The translations under genes and the position numbers were made by a program. DNA of 64,000 nucleotides from Sphingomonas sp. BK580. GTDB lineage: Bacteria > Pseudomonadota > Alphaproteobacteria > Sphingomonadales > Sphingomonadaceae. Position 1 is the stretch's first letter. The number at the start of each line of letters is the position of its first letter. Shown here piece by piece: positions 20,854-29,356 of this stretch. The notes below the pieces were generated by a model. That model ran no database searches. It was not told the origin of the DNA and saw only the letters and a list, made by a program, of their open reading frames with translations. The DNA lies in the NCBI RefSeq assembly GCF_014194975.1, contig NZ_JACIAY010000003.1:124001-188000 (forward strand), read 5' to 3'.

Positions 20854-20892
20854 ATGCGAACGCGTCTCATTTCGCTTGCGAACGGCTCGCAA
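20854..20892 (+). promoter_or_regulatory. two tandem Fur-like boxes upstream of bfd
   Basis: Positions 20854-20870 and 20876-20892 each fit the 17-bp pattern wTGCGAACGssTCkCAw. The second contains the perfect dyad TTGCGA-N5-TCGCAA. The wider first box, AAATGCGA...TCTCATTT, resembles Fur boxes. Centres are 22 bp apart, about two helical turns. They lie 38-76 bp before the bfd start. Confidence 0.6.
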
Positions 20893-20929
20893 TACCCGTA
20901 GACCGAGTCGCAGCCGGGAGGGAGGCCGC

Positions 20930-21100
20930 ATGGTCGTCTGCGTGTGCAATGCGATTCGAGAGTGCCAGGTGCGCGAGGCGGCGCGATCCGGTGCTGCCAC
21001 CCCCTGCCAGGCCTATCGCTGCCTTGGGCGATCGCCCAAGTGCGGCCAATGTGTTCAATTCGCACGAGCAATCATCGATGAGGAGCGTGCGGCTGCGTAG
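20930..21100 (+). CDS. bfd: bacterioferritin-associated ferredoxin
   Basis: A 56-residue (2Fe-2S)-binding protein with cluster cysteines Cys4, Cys6, Cys38 and Cys41 (MVVCVCNAI and PKCGQC), the Bfd arrangement. It donates electrons to bacterioferritin to release stored iron. The start ATG 20930 has GGGAGGGAGG six bases upstream. bfr follows 100 bp later. Fur-like boxes upstream suggest induction under iron limitation. Three extra cysteines (12, 26, 31) are present. Confidence 0.9.
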   Translation: MVVCVCNAIRECQVREAARSGAATPCQAYRCLGRSPKCGQCVQFARAIIDEERAAA

Positions 21101-21200
21101 CGGTCGCAGCAAGTACTCGCCCTAGCCTCACGGTGTTTCGGCTTTCTTCTCGTCGCGTTCGAGGCTATTCGCCGTGCCATTCCCTATGGTGGAGACTGGC

Positions 21201-21716
21201 ATGAAGGGCGACCCACGCGTCATCGACTTCCTCAACGAGTCGTTGAAGAACGAGCTGACCGCGATCAACCAATATTGGCTGCACTATCGCCTGTTCGATC
21301 ACTGGGGCGTCTACAAGCTGGCCGCGTTCGAGCGGCACGAGTCGATCGACGAGATGAAGCATGCCGACTGGCTGGCGGAGCGGATCCTCTTCCTCGACGG
21401 CCTGCCCAATTTCCAGCTGCTCGGTCGGCTGCGCATCGGCGAGACGGTGGAAGAGGCGCTCAAGGCCGACCTCGCGATGGAGATCGAGGCGGTGGCGCAG
21501 CTCAAGGCCGCGATCGCCTATTGCGAGGAGGTAAAGGACTTCGTCAGCCGCGAGCTGTTCGCCAACATCCTCGCCAGCGAGGAGGAGCATGTCGACACGC
21601 TGGAGCGTCAGTTCGAGATGATCGAGCGGATGGGCATCCACAATTACATCCAGCTCAACTCGGTGAGCGAGCATGACAAGCCCGAGAGCGGTGCGGCGCC
21701 GTATCTGAAGGGGTGA
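21201..21716 (+). CDS. bfr: bacterioferritin
   Basis: A 171-residue haem-binding ferritin. Ferroxidase ligands Glu18, Glu51 and His54 are visible (KNELTAINQYW, DEMKH), with the second set in SEEEHVDTLE. Met52 is the haem axial ligand. It stores iron as a 24-mer shell in the cytosol. The start ATG 21201 has GGAG eight bases upstream; upstream in-frame ATGs would add residues not seen in the family. It pairs functionally with bfd. Confidence 0.95.
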   Translation: MKGDPRVIDFLNESLKNELTAINQYWLHYRLFDHWGVYKLAAFERHESIDEMKHADWLAERILFLDGLPNFQLLGRLRIGETVEEALKADLAMEIEAVAQLKAAIAYCEEVKDFVSRELFANILASEEEHVDTLERQFEMIERMGIHNYIQLNSVSEHDKPESGAAPYLKG

Positions 21717-21762
21717 GCCTCAAGCGGCCGTCGCGGTCGGCCAGGGTCTGATACCACGCGCG

Positions 21763-21847
21763 CCGCGTCTTGCTCCGGCGAACGCCGGAAGACGCGGCTC
21801 GGCGGCGGACGCTCGTGACTCCGGGCTCCCGCATCCGCAGGAGCCCG
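21763..21847. repeat. hairpin pair: short palindrome plus type B half-element
   Basis: The first stem is 21763-21797 (CCGCGTCTT...CTCCGGCG AA CGCCGGA...AGACGCGG). The second is 21822-21847 (CGGGCTC...GAGCCCG). They lie between the convergent bfr and Hpt genes and could act as a bidirectional terminator. Confidence 0.6.
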
Positions 21848-21895
21848 CCGGCGCTGCCAACCAGCGATCGAAACGCTGGTGCGCCCGCGGCCCCG

Positions 21896-22306
21896 TCACG
21901 CCACTCGCCGCCCGAACCCGCCGGGCCGCCGCACCGCGACCGGTGCGCCCTCGCCTTCCAACAGCGCCAGCGTGCGCAGGAACAGCGGTCGCAGCGCCAC
22001 CACGTCCTCGATGGCGTCCTGCGGAGACTCATGGTGCTCGACGCAGGCGCGCGCGTGATCCTCGATCTTCTCGGCCAACGCCGCGAGCACGATGGCGCCG
22101 AACTGGCGCGCTTCGCCCTTGAGCGTGTGCGCCGGGATCACCATCGCGGCGGCATTGCCCTTGCGCATCGCGTCCTCGAGCGCGCTCAGCGACTTGACGC
22201 CGTCCTCGCGGAAGTAGCCGAGGATGCGGGCGAAGCCGGTCCCCAGCTCGGCGCGCGCGCGGGCCAGCGCCACCCGGTCCACCAGTGTCACCGCCTCATC
22301 CACCAC
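21896..22306 (-). CDS. Hpt-domain phosphotransfer protein
   Basis: A 136-residue, largely helical protein with the histidine phosphotransfer motif AHTLKGEARQFGA. His60 is the predicted phospho-acceptor. RILGYFREDGVKSLSALEDA is the first helix pair of an Hpt bundle. It would relay phosphate between response regulators, but no sensor kinase or regulator gene is adjacent. The start GTG 22306 has GAGGAGG six bases upstream. Confidence 0.82.
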   Translation of the reverse strand: MVDEAVTLVDRVALARARAELGTGFARILGYFREDGVKSLSALEDAMRKGNAAAMVIPAHTLKGEARQFGAIVLAALAEKIEDHARACVEHHESPQDAIEDVVALRPLFLRTLALLEGEGAPVAVRRPGGFGRRVA

Positions 22307-22374
22307 GCGCCGCCTCCTCGTTTGCGCGCAAGCACTTAGCGCCCGAGAGGTAAAGAGGAGGTAAGCGCCTCGGC

Positions 22375-23736
22375 TCAGCTGCCGCCGTACGGGTTCTTGG
22401 GTGCGCGTAGCATCAGCCGCACCGGCACCGCGCCGAAGCCGAGCTCGCGTCGGATGCCGTTGATGAGGTAGCGCTGGTAGCTCATCGGCAGCTCGTCGAC
22501 GCGCGTGCCGAACAGCACGAAGCCGGGCGGCCGCGTCTTGGCCTGGGTCAGGTAGCGCAGTTTGATGCGCTTGCCGCCTGGGGCGGGCGGCGGGTTGGCC
22601 TCGATCGCGCGCTCGAACCAACGGTTGAGCTCGCCGGTACCGACGCGGCGCGACCACGCCTCTCGCGTCGCGAAGGCGGCGCCGATCAGCTGATCGATCC
22701 CCTTGCCCGTCGCCGCCGAGACCGCGAGCAGCGGCACGCCGCGGACCTGCGCCAGTCCCTCGTCGAGCGCGGTCCGGACGCCGTTGAACAGTTTGGAGGG
22801 GTCCTCGGCGACATCCCACTTGTTGAGCGCGATCACCAGCGCTCGCCCCTCTTCCAGCACGCGGTCGGCGATCCGCAGATCCTGCGACTCCAGTCCCAGC
22901 GTCGCGTCGAGCAGCAGCACCACGACCTCGGCGAAGTCGACCGCGTGGAGCGCGTCGGCCACCGACAGCTTCTCCAGCTTGTCCTGGACCTTGGCGCGCT
23001 TGCGCATGCCGGCGGTGTCGATCAGGCGGACGTCGCGCGGGCCGTCGGGCCCGTGCCACACCCAGTCGATCGCGATCGAGTCGCGCGTGATTCCCGCCTC
23101 GGGACCGGTGATCATCCGGTCCTCGCCGAGGATGCGGTTGACGAGGGTCGACTTGCCCGCGTTGGGGCGGCCGACGATGGCGAGCTTGAGCGGCGCGTCG
23201 GGGCTCTCGTCGTCCTCCTCCGCCGGTGCCTCGAGCGCCTCGAGGTGGGGCAGCAGCGCCTCGAACAGGTCGGCCACGCCCTCGCCGTGCTCGGCGGAGA
23301 GCTGCACCGGGTCACCGAGGCCGAGCGACAGCGCCTCGATCAGCCCGGCCTCCGCGGCGCGCCCCTCGGCCTTGTTGCCGACGAGCACGATCGGGGTGGA
23401 GGCGCCGCGCAGCCAGCGCGCGATCTCCTCGTCCAGCGGCACGATCCCGGCGCGCGCGTCGATCATGAACAGCGCGACGTCGGCGCTGTCGACCGCCGCC
23501 TGGGTCTGGCGGCGCATGCGGCCGGGCAACGTGTCGGGATCCTCGTCCTCGTAGCCCGCGGTGTCGATCACGCGGAAGTCGAGCCCGAGCAGGTGCGCGT
23601 CGCCCTCGCGGCGGTCGCGCGTCACGCCGGGGCGGTCGTCCACCAGGGCCAGCTTCTTGCCGACGAGACGGTTGAACAGCGTCGACTTGCCGACGTTGGG
23701 GCGACCGACGATCGCGACGGTGGGGAGACGGGACAT
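22375..23736 (-). CDS. der: ribosome biogenesis GTPase Der (EngA)
   Basis: A 453-residue protein with two consecutive GTPase domains: P-loops GRPNVGKST at 11-19 and GRPNAGKST at 189-197, switch motifs DTAGYE and DTAGMRKR, and base-specificity NKAE and NKWD. A C-terminal KH-like domain follows. It is essential for 50S subunit maturation. The gene stands between the Hpt gene and the bamB/yfgM pair; in many Proteobacteria der follows bamB, as here. Confidence 0.97.
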   Translation of the reverse strand: MSRLPTVAIVGRPNVGKSTLFNRLVGKKLALVDDRPGVTRDRREGDAHLLGLDFRVIDTAGYEDEDPDTLPGRMRRQTQAAVDSADVALFMIDARAGIVPLDEEIARWLRGASTPIVLVGNKAEGRAAEAGLIEALSLGLGDPVQLSAEHGEGVADLFEALLPHLEALEAPAEEDDESPDAPLKLAIVGRPNAGKSTLVNRILGEDRMITGPEAGITRDSIAIDWVWHGPDGPRDVRLIDTAGMRKRAKVQDKLEKLSVADALHAVDFAEVVVLLLDATLGLESQDLRIADRVLEEGRALVIALNKWDVAEDPSKLFNGVRTALDEGLAQVRGVPLLAVSAATGKGIDQLIGAAFATREAWSRRVGTGELNRWFERAIEANPPPAPGGKRIKLRYLTQAKTRPPGFVLFGTRVDELPMSYQRYLINGIRRELGFGAVPVRLMLRAPKNPYGGS

Positions 23737-23765
23737 CTGCGTGAGACCTAAGCGCTTCGAGCGAG

Positions 23766-23870
23766 AGTGCTCCTCCCCTTCCGGGGAGGGGTTGGCGTGG
23801 GGCGCTTCCTCGGTCGACGCGCTCGCGGCGACGCCCCACCCCCGACCCCCCTCCTGAACGGGAGGGGAGT
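23766..23870. repeat. palindromic intergenic repeat, type C
   Basis: CTCCCCTTCCGGGGAGGGG and GTGGGGCG on one side, CGCCCCAC and CTCCTGAACGGGAGGGGAG on the other. It forms a long imperfect palindrome between bamB and der. Related sequence appears inside cobG near 40863. Confidence 0.7.
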
Positions 23871-23916
23871 TAAGGCCGCTCTAGCCAAAAATTCGGCGCG
23901 GCGATAGCGCCGCCAC

Positions 23917-23942
23917 CGTGTTCCCGCGCGGGCGGGAACACG
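23917..23942 (-). terminator. strong hairpin downstream of bamB
   Basis: CGTGTTCCCGC and GCGGGAACACG form a perfect 11-bp stem with a four-base loop, about 60 bp after the bamB stop. There is no T-tract on the minus-strand side, so termination is only suggested. Confidence 0.4.
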
Positions 23943-23999
23943 GCGCCATGCGCCCACCCGTTCGTGCCGCGAGCTGCCGCATGAGCGGGAGCGCGAGGA

Positions 24000-25322
24000 T
24001 CATCGCCAGGCGGTGATCACGCCCTTCTCGTCCAGCGTGTACAGCGTCTGGTTGGCGACGATCGGCGCGAGCGAGAAGCTGTCGCCGGCGCGGATCGTGG
24101 TCTGCACCTTGCCGTCGGCGACCGACAGCGCCACCAGTTCGCCGCGCGAGTTGGTCAGCCACAATCTCTCGCCCGCAAGCACCGGGCCGAACCAATTGTA
24201 CGGGTCCGAGCGCTTCTCCTCGTTCTTGTAGGCGCGCAGCTGGCTGATCCAGCGGATCTTGCCGTTGGCGCGCGACAGGCACACCAGTCGCGCGTCGTCG
24301 GTGACGACGAAGATCCACTCGCCCGCGATCCACGGCGTCGAGATGCCGGCGAGATTCTGCTCCCACAGCCGCTGGCCGGTGGCGAGCTCGAGCGCGATCA
24401 TGCGACCGCCCTGCCCGATCGAGTAGACGCGGCCGTCCTCGATCACCGGGTCGGCGTCGATGTCGGCTAGGCTCGACACCGAGGTGGTGATCGAGGTGCG
24501 CGACAGCGCGTCCTGCCACAAGGAGCGGCCGTTCTCGTAGCGATAGGCGTTGAGCTCGCCGCTGGAGAAGCCCGCCACCACCGTGCCCGAGCTCGCCGCC
24601 GGCGCGGCGACGCCGAACACGCCCTGCGTCTCGAGGCTGGCGGTCTGGGTCCACACCACCTTGCCATCGGCCTGGTTGAGCGCGACGATCTGATTGTCCT
24701 GGCTCAGCACATAGACCTGGCCGTTGGCGATCGTGGGCGCACCGCGCAGCGGGCCGCCCGGCTTGGCGCGCCACAGCACCGCGCCGTCCGCGGCATTGGC
24801 CGCCACCACGTCGCCCAACCCGTCGGTGGCATAGACCTTGGCGTCGTCGTAGCTCACCCCGCCGCCGAAGCGCGCGGCGCGGTTCTCGTCGCCCTCGGTG
24901 ATCGCGCGAGTCCACAGCTTGGCCCCCGTGTCGGCGGCGAAGGCGTTGATCACGCCGTCCACGTCGACCACGAACAACTTGTTCTCGGCGATCACCGGCA
25001 TGGCGGCGAGCCGCGCGCGGTTGCTGCCGCCGTTGATCTCGGCGCTCCAGCTCTTCGCCGGCGACGCGGCGAGCAGCAGGTGGCCCATCGACTTGGCCGC
25101 GCTGCCGCCCGGCTGGGTCCAGCCGTCGTTGGCGGCCGGCGTCGGCAGCGTGACCTGGACGTCGGCGAGCCCCTTGTCGATCTCGGCCGGGTTCTCCGAC
25201 ACCAGGATCGGCACACGCTGGCCGACCGTGGGCGTCTTCTTGGGCGCGCTCTTGAAGATGCCGCAGCCGCTCAGCCCCACCAGCGCGGCGATCGCCACGC
25301 CGGTCGCGAACCTCGTCCTCAT
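24000..25322 (-). CDS. bamB: outer-membrane assembly lipoprotein BamB (PQQ-like beta-propeller)
   Basis: A 440-residue lipoprotein. The signal peptide ends at the lipobox LSGC, with Cys20 lipidated. The rest is a series of repeated beta-propeller blades with recurring DGKVVW / TGAKLW / NGKIRW motifs, typical of PQQ-like repeats. BamB assists BamA in folding outer-membrane proteins. The ATG overlaps the stop of the YfgM-like gene by four bases, and der lies downstream, the conserved yfgM-bamB-der order. Confidence 0.92.
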   Translation of the reverse strand: MRTRFATGVAIAALVGLSGCGIFKSAPKKTPTVGQRVPILVSENPAEIDKGLADVQVTLPTPAANDGWTQPGGSAAKSMGHLLLAASPAKSWSAEINGGSNRARLAAMPVIAENKLFVVDVDGVINAFAADTGAKLWTRAITEGDENRAARFGGGVSYDDAKVYATDGLGDVVAANAADGAVLWRAKPGGPLRGAPTIANGQVYVLSQDNQIVALNQADGKVVWTQTASLETQGVFGVAAPAASSGTVVAGFSSGELNAYRYENGRSLWQDALSRTSITTSVSSLADIDADPVIEDGRVYSIGQGGRMIALELATGQRLWEQNLAGISTPWIAGEWIFVVTDDARLVCLSRANGKIRWISQLRAYKNEEKRSDPYNWFGPVLAGERLWLTNSRGELVALSVADGKVQTTIRAGDSFSLAPIVANQTLYTLDEKGVITAWR

Positions 25323-26059
25323 CGCTTGCTCACACCTTCATCCTTGGCCGGCGCGGCGGGCGCCTGGGCGTTCTTGGCCGGCGCGGTCGGCGCCTTGGTC
25401 TCCAGTACGCCCGCCATCTGAACCGCACGTTGACGCAGCGAGCTGGGCACGCCCGAGTCGGCGGCGATGCGCGCGAAGGTCTGGCCGGCGAGATCGCGCC
25501 GCCCCTCGCGCAGATAGGCCGCGGCCATCAGCTCGCCCGCGCTGCCGAGCCACGCCCCGCCCGTCACCGCGAGCGGACGCATCCGCTCGACGATCACCTG
25601 CGGCTGGAGCTGGTCGAACTCGGCGCTGGTCTGGCGGATCACCGCCAGGTCGCGGAACGGCTGCGCCAGCGAGGCGTCGGCGGCGATCTTGGCGAAGGCC
25701 GCCGCGGCGCCGCGCAGGTCGTCCTTCTGCAGCAGCACGTCGGCCTGGGTGAAGCGCGCGGCGGCGCGATAGCCGTCGCGCGACGAGTCGCTCAGCGCGG
25801 CGAGCGGCGCCGCGGCCGCCTTGGTGTCCTGCGCGGCGAGCGAGTCGAACGCCTGCTGCAGCTGCTCGCCCTCGCGCTCCGCCGCGACCGTCTGGCGGTG
25901 CTGCCAGAACAGGAAGGCGGCGAGCGCGGCGAGCGCCAGCACCACGGCGGCGATGATCGCCCGACCGTAGCGCTTCCACACGTGGATCGCCTGGTCGCGC
26001 CGGAGCTCGTCGTCGACCTCGCGCAGGAACGCTTCATTGTTTTGCGGCGTCAGAGCCAC
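25319..26059 (-). CDS. YfgM-like tetratricopeptide membrane protein
   Basis: A 246-residue protein. A charged cytoplasmic N-terminus ends VWKRYGR, then a single membrane helix spans about 33-52, followed by a periplasmic alpha-helical TPR-like domain (DGYRAAARFTQADVLL, AAAYLREGRRDLAGQTFARIA) and an Ala/Pro-rich tail. YfgM family proteins act with the Sec translocon and periplasmic chaperones. The operon position before bamB matches. The 112-bp gap upstream (26060-26171) shows no clear promoter. Confidence 0.85.
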   Translation of the reverse strand: MALTPQNNEAFLREVDDELRRDQAIHVWKRYGRAIIAAVVLALAALAAFLFWQHRQTVAAEREGEQLQQAFDSLAAQDTKAAAAPLAALSDSSRDGYRAAARFTQADVLLQKDDLRGAAAAFAKIAADASLAQPFRDLAVIRQTSAEFDQLQPQVIVERMRPLAVTGGAWLGSAGELMAAAYLREGRRDLAGQTFARIAADSGVPSSLRQRAVQMAGVLETKAPTAPAKNAQAPAAPAKDEGVSKR

Positions 26060-26171
26060 CGATCACTCCGGGCTGAAGGGGAACCGCCGCGCTGTAGCGA
26101 CTCGGCCGGCGCGAGGAAAGAGCACGCGCGAGCGCTTCGTCCCGCACCGCGCGCCGGGCCCTCCCGCACGC

Positions 26172-27050
26172 TCACTCCTTCGGCGCGTAGACCTGGTCGG
26201 CGCCGGGGAAGACGCGCGCGCGCACCTCGCCGGCGAAAGCGGTGACCCGCTCGGACACATAGCCCGCCATGTCGCCGTAGCGCTTGACGAAACGCGGCGT
26301 GCGCTCGAACAGCCCGAGCATGTCCTCGGCGACGAGCACCTGGCCGTCGCACGCGGCCGACGCGCCGATGCCGATCGTCGGCACCGCGACGCTGTTGGTG
26401 ATCTCGACCGCGATCGGCTCGACCACGCCCTCGATCACCACGGCGAACGCGCCCGCCACCGCGACCGCGCGCGCGTCGCCGACGATCTTGGCGGCCTCGG
26501 CGGCGCTGCGCCCGCGCGCGCCGTAGCCGCCGAGCGCGTTGACCGCCTGCGGGGTGAGCCCGACATGCCCCATCACGGGGATGCCGCGCTCGGCGAGGAA
26601 GGCGACGGTGGGGGCCATCGCGCTGCCGCCTTCCAGCTTGACCGCCGCCGCGCCGCTCTCCTTGAGCAGCCGCGCCGCGCTCTCGAACGCCTGCTGCGGT
26701 GACGCCTCGTAGCTGCCGAACGGCATGTCGACGACGACGAGCGCGTGGTAGCTGCCGCGCACCACCGCGGCCGCGTGCGCGGCCATCATCTCGAGCGTGA
26801 CGGGGACGGTGGAGGGGAGGCCGTAGATCACCTGCCCGAGGCTGTCGCCGACCAGCAGCATGTCGCACTGCGGATCCATCAGCTGCGCCATGCGCACGGT
26901 GTACGCGGTGAGCATCACCAGCGGCTCGCCCGTCCCCGCCGCGATCGCGGCCTTGCGCTGGCGGATCGCGGGGACGGTGAGCCGCTTCATCGGCGCGGCG
27001 ACGGGCGTGGCGCGGCTGGTGGCGGAGTCGATCGTGAAGGTCGTGGACAT
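26172..27050 (-). CDS. panB: 3-methyl-2-oxobutanoate hydroxymethyltransferase
   Basis: A 292-residue TIM-barrel enzyme making ketopantoate from 3-methyl-2-oxobutanoate and methylene-THF in pantothenate synthesis. [34 protein letters not shown] and [12 protein letters not shown] carry the metal and catalytic residues. [24 protein letters not shown] is also conserved. It has an approximately 20-residue extra N-terminus; [13 protein letters not shown] may be the ancestral start. panC is not adjacent. Confidence 0.96.
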   Translation of the reverse strand: MSTTFTIDSATSRATPVAAPMKRLTVPAIRQRKAAIAAGTGEPLVMLTAYTVRMAQLMDPQCDMLLVGDSLGQVIYGLPSTVPVTLEMMAAHAAAVVRGSYHALVVVDMPFGSYEASPQQAFESAARLLKESGAAAVKLEGGSAMAPTVAFLAERGIPVMGHVGLTPQAVNALGGYGARGRSAAEAAKIVGDARAVAVAGAFAVVIEGVVEPIAVEITNSVAVPTIGIGASAACDGQVLVAEDMLGLFERTPRFVKRYGDMAGYVSERVTAFAGEVRARVFPGADQVYAPKE

Positions 27051-27072
27051 GCGCCCTGCTACTCCGGCGCGC

Positions 27073-27486
27073 TCACCCGATCCAGCCGCGCCGCGCGGCG
27101 AGATGCGCGAGCTGGAGCGCGATCGCGCCGACCAGCAGGATCAGCAGCGGGAAGAAGAGCGTCCCCGCCCCGCGCCGCGCGAGCAGATCGCTCATCGCGA
27201 ACAGCCAGCCGAACTGGATCAGCGCCGCGACCAGCGACACCGTCAGCGCGGGCACCGCGACCCGGCGCCGCAGCAGGAGCGCGAGCGCGCCGACCAGCAG
27301 TCCGAGGCTCGCCACCGCATAGTCGAGCCAGTACCAGCCCGGCAGCGCGGCGAGCAGCGCGCGGTCCGCCGGATCGATCGCCGCGCCCGCGCCCGCCATC
27401 AGCTGCGTGACGCAGGCGTAGGCCGAGAGCGCCGCCCAGACCAGCAGCACGCCGACGAGCAGCCGATACCAGAGCGGCGCGCGCAC
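27073..27486 (-). CDS. small four-helix membrane protein
   Basis: A 137-residue protein with about four predicted membrane helices (roughly 7-27, 51-70, 75-97, 110-128) and a positively charged loop [10 protein letters not shown]. It resembles uncharacterised sphingomonad membrane proteins; no enzymatic motif is seen. It starts at GTG 27486, five bases after the stop of the ArsC-family gene, so it is probably in the same operon. Function unknown. Confidence 0.65.
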   Translation of the reverse strand: MRAPLWYRLLVGVLLVWAALSAYACVTQLMAGAGAAIDPADRALLAALPGWYWLDYAVASLGLLVGALALLLRRRVAVPALTVSLVAALIQFGWLFAMSDLLARRGAGTLFFPLLILLVGAIALQLAHLAARRGWIG

Positions 27487-27491
27487 GCGGC

Positions 27492-27836
27492 TCAGCCGAA
27501 CAGCGCGGCGTAGCGCTCGGGTTTGAAGCCGACCTCCACGCCGCCGTCATGGACCAGCACCGGCCGCCTGATCATCGCGGGCTGCGCCAGCATCAGCGCC
27601 GTCGCGCGCGCTCGGTCGAGCTCGACGCGATCTTGCTCCGGCAGCTTGCGGAAGGTGGTGCCGGCGCGGTTGAGTAGCGGCTCCCAGCCGAGCCGGTCGA
27701 CCCAGGCGTCGAGTAGCGCGAGGTCAAGCCCGTCCTTGCGGAAGTCGTGGAAGCGATGTGCGACGCGATGGTCGGCGAGCCAGGTCCGCGCCTTCCTCAC
27801 CGTGTCGCAATTCGTAATGCCGTGGAGCGTCGTCAT
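27492..27836 (-). CDS. ArsC/Spx family protein (YffB-like)
   Basis: A 114-residue thioredoxin-fold protein. GITNCDTVRKARTWL has the single redox Cys of YffB/ArsC-like proteins, and PAMIRRPVLVHDGGVEVGFKPERYAALFG is the conserved C-terminus. Despite the usual arsenate reductase label, YffB-type members are probably glutathione-dependent thiol reductases. The ATG 27836 start fits the family. This is a second, divergent ArsC-fold gene besides 15304-15642. Confidence 0.85.
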   Translation of the reverse strand: MTTLHGITNCDTVRKARTWLADHRVAHRFHDFRKDGLDLALLDAWVDRLGWEPLLNRAGTTFRKLPEQDRVELDRARATALMLAQPAMIRRPVLVHDGGVEVGFKPERYAALFG

Positions 27837-27882
27837 CCACGCCTCGTGGCAAAACGTGATCGGCGTGGGAAGCCTCCGCGGG

Positions 27883-28836
27883 TCAGTCGGCGGCGGTCGC
27901 GGGACTGTCGTAGCGCCAGTGACGCGCGATCTCGCTGAGCCCGTCGAGCAGGCTCCGCACGCGTGGCGGCGTGTGGCGGCGTTCGAGCCGCACCGCCTGG
28001 ATCGGCGTCTCACGCGTGCGCCACGCCGGCAGCAGCTCGACCACGTCGCCGGCCCGCAGCTCGGCGAGACCGACCCAGGCGGGCAGCCACGCCAGCCCGA
28101 GCCCGCGCCGCATCATCGCCCAGGCCGCACTGACGTCCTCCACCACCAACCGCGGGCGCGGACGGTGCCGCACCGCACTGCCGTCGGCGGGGTCGCTGAA
28201 CTGCCACGTCACGAGCCGCCCCGTCGCCGCGTCGCGCAGCCCGATCTGACGATGGTCGTCGAGTGCGGCGGGCGTCTGGGGCGCACCGATCAACTCGACA
28301 TAGCGGCGCGTCGCGCACAATACCCAGGGGTAGGTGCCGAGCGGGGTCGCGACCAAGCCCGGCTGACCGCCGAGCGCCCCGAGCCGGATCGCCACGTCGA
28401 TGCCCTCGGCGGCGAGGTCGAGCGTTCCTTCGTCGACCCGCAGGTCGAGCTCGATCGCCGGGTTGGCGCGCAGCAGCACCGGCAGATGGCGCGACAGCCG
28501 CGCCTGGATCAGCGCGGCGGGCGCGCTCAGTCGCAGCCGGCCGCCTGCCCCCTCGCCCGCGGCACGGTCCAGCATCGCCTCCACTCGCTCGGCCTCGCGC
28601 AGCAGGTCGCGCGCGCCCTCCAGCAACCGCTCGCCCTCGGGGGTGAGCGACAAGGCGTGCGTGCTGCGGTTGAGCAGTCGCACGCCGTTGGCCTGCTCGA
28701 AGCGCGACACCGCCTTGGAGAGCGCCGAGGTGGTGGTGCCCGCCCGCCGCGCCGCCGCGGCGAACGACCCGGCCTCCACCACGCGCGCGAAGTGGAGCAG
28801 GTTGGTCAGCCGCTGGAATGATGCCGGTGTGGACAA
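27883..28836 (-). CDS. LysR-family transcriptional regulator
   Basis: A 317-residue regulator. The N-terminal helix-turn-helix is LLHFARVVEAGSFAAAARRAGTTTSALSKAVSRFE (about 13-48), followed by the effector-binding domain with RLSAPAALIQARLSRHLPVLL. It starts at TTG 28836. It is divergent from the DUF1330/hydrolase pair with only 85 bp between, the usual arrangement of a LysR activator and its targets. Effector unknown. Confidence 0.9.
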   Translation of the reverse strand: MSTPASFQRLTNLLHFARVVEAGSFAAAARRAGTTTSALSKAVSRFEQANGVRLLNRSTHALSLTPEGERLLEGARDLLREAERVEAMLDRAAGEGAGGRLRLSAPAALIQARLSRHLPVLLRANPAIELDLRVDEGTLDLAAEGIDVAIRLGALGGQPGLVATPLGTYPWVLCATRRYVELIGAPQTPAALDDHRQIGLRDAATGRLVTWQFSDPADGSAVRHRPRPRLVVEDVSAAWAMMRRGLGLAWLPAWVGLAELRAGDVVELLPAWRTRETPIQAVRLERRHTPPRVRSLLDGLSEIARHWRYDSPATAAD

Positions 28837-28921
28837 GATGGCAACCTGGACTTGCTTCGGGACGGACTACACGACGAGCGTTCCGAGGTCGATGTTCCGC
28901 CGCGACACGAACGGAGGACGT

Positions 28922-29356
28922 ATGACCAACCCGCTGATCATCCCCGCCGCGCCGCTCGACGCGGCCGAGCTCGCGCTCGACGAGGCGCCGCTGCTGATGG
29001 TGAACCTGCTCCGCTTCCATGACGAGGCGCGCTACGACCCGGGCGACGGGCACGCCCCCTGCTCGGGCCGCGAGGCCTATTATGACCGCTACGTCGCGAT
29101 CTTCCGCCAACTCACCGCGGGGCAGGCGATCGCGCCCGAGTGGCGCGGCTCGGTCGGCGCGGCGATAGTGGGTGCGGACGGGGAAGCGTGGGACGAGGTC
29201 GTGATCGTGCGCTATCCCAGCGTCGCGGCCTTCCGCGCGATCGTCGACGCAGCTGCCTATCGCGAGATCGCCGCGCCGCATCGTCGCGCCGCGCTCGCCG
29301 ACTGGCGGCTGATCGCCACCACGCCGGCGCCGCTCGCCGCCGGGGCGAACGCGTGA
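28922..29356 (+). CDS. DUF1330-like protein
   Basis: A 144-residue dimeric alpha/beta-barrel-type protein. LLMVNLLRFHDEARYDPG, EAYYDRYVAIFRQL and VRYPSVAAFRAIVDAAAYREIAAPHRRAALAD match DUF1330. The function is uncharacterised. The start ATG 28922 has GGAGG six bases upstream. Its stop overlaps the hydrolase GTG start, and the divergent LysR gene is its probable regulator. Confidence 0.8.
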   Translation: MTNPLIIPAAPLDAAELALDEAPLLMVNLLRFHDEARYDPGDGHAPCSGREAYYDRYVAIFRQLTAGQAIAPEWRGSVGAAIVGADGEAWDEVVIVRYPSVAAFRAIVDAAAYREIAAPHRRAALADWRLIATTPAPLAAGANA

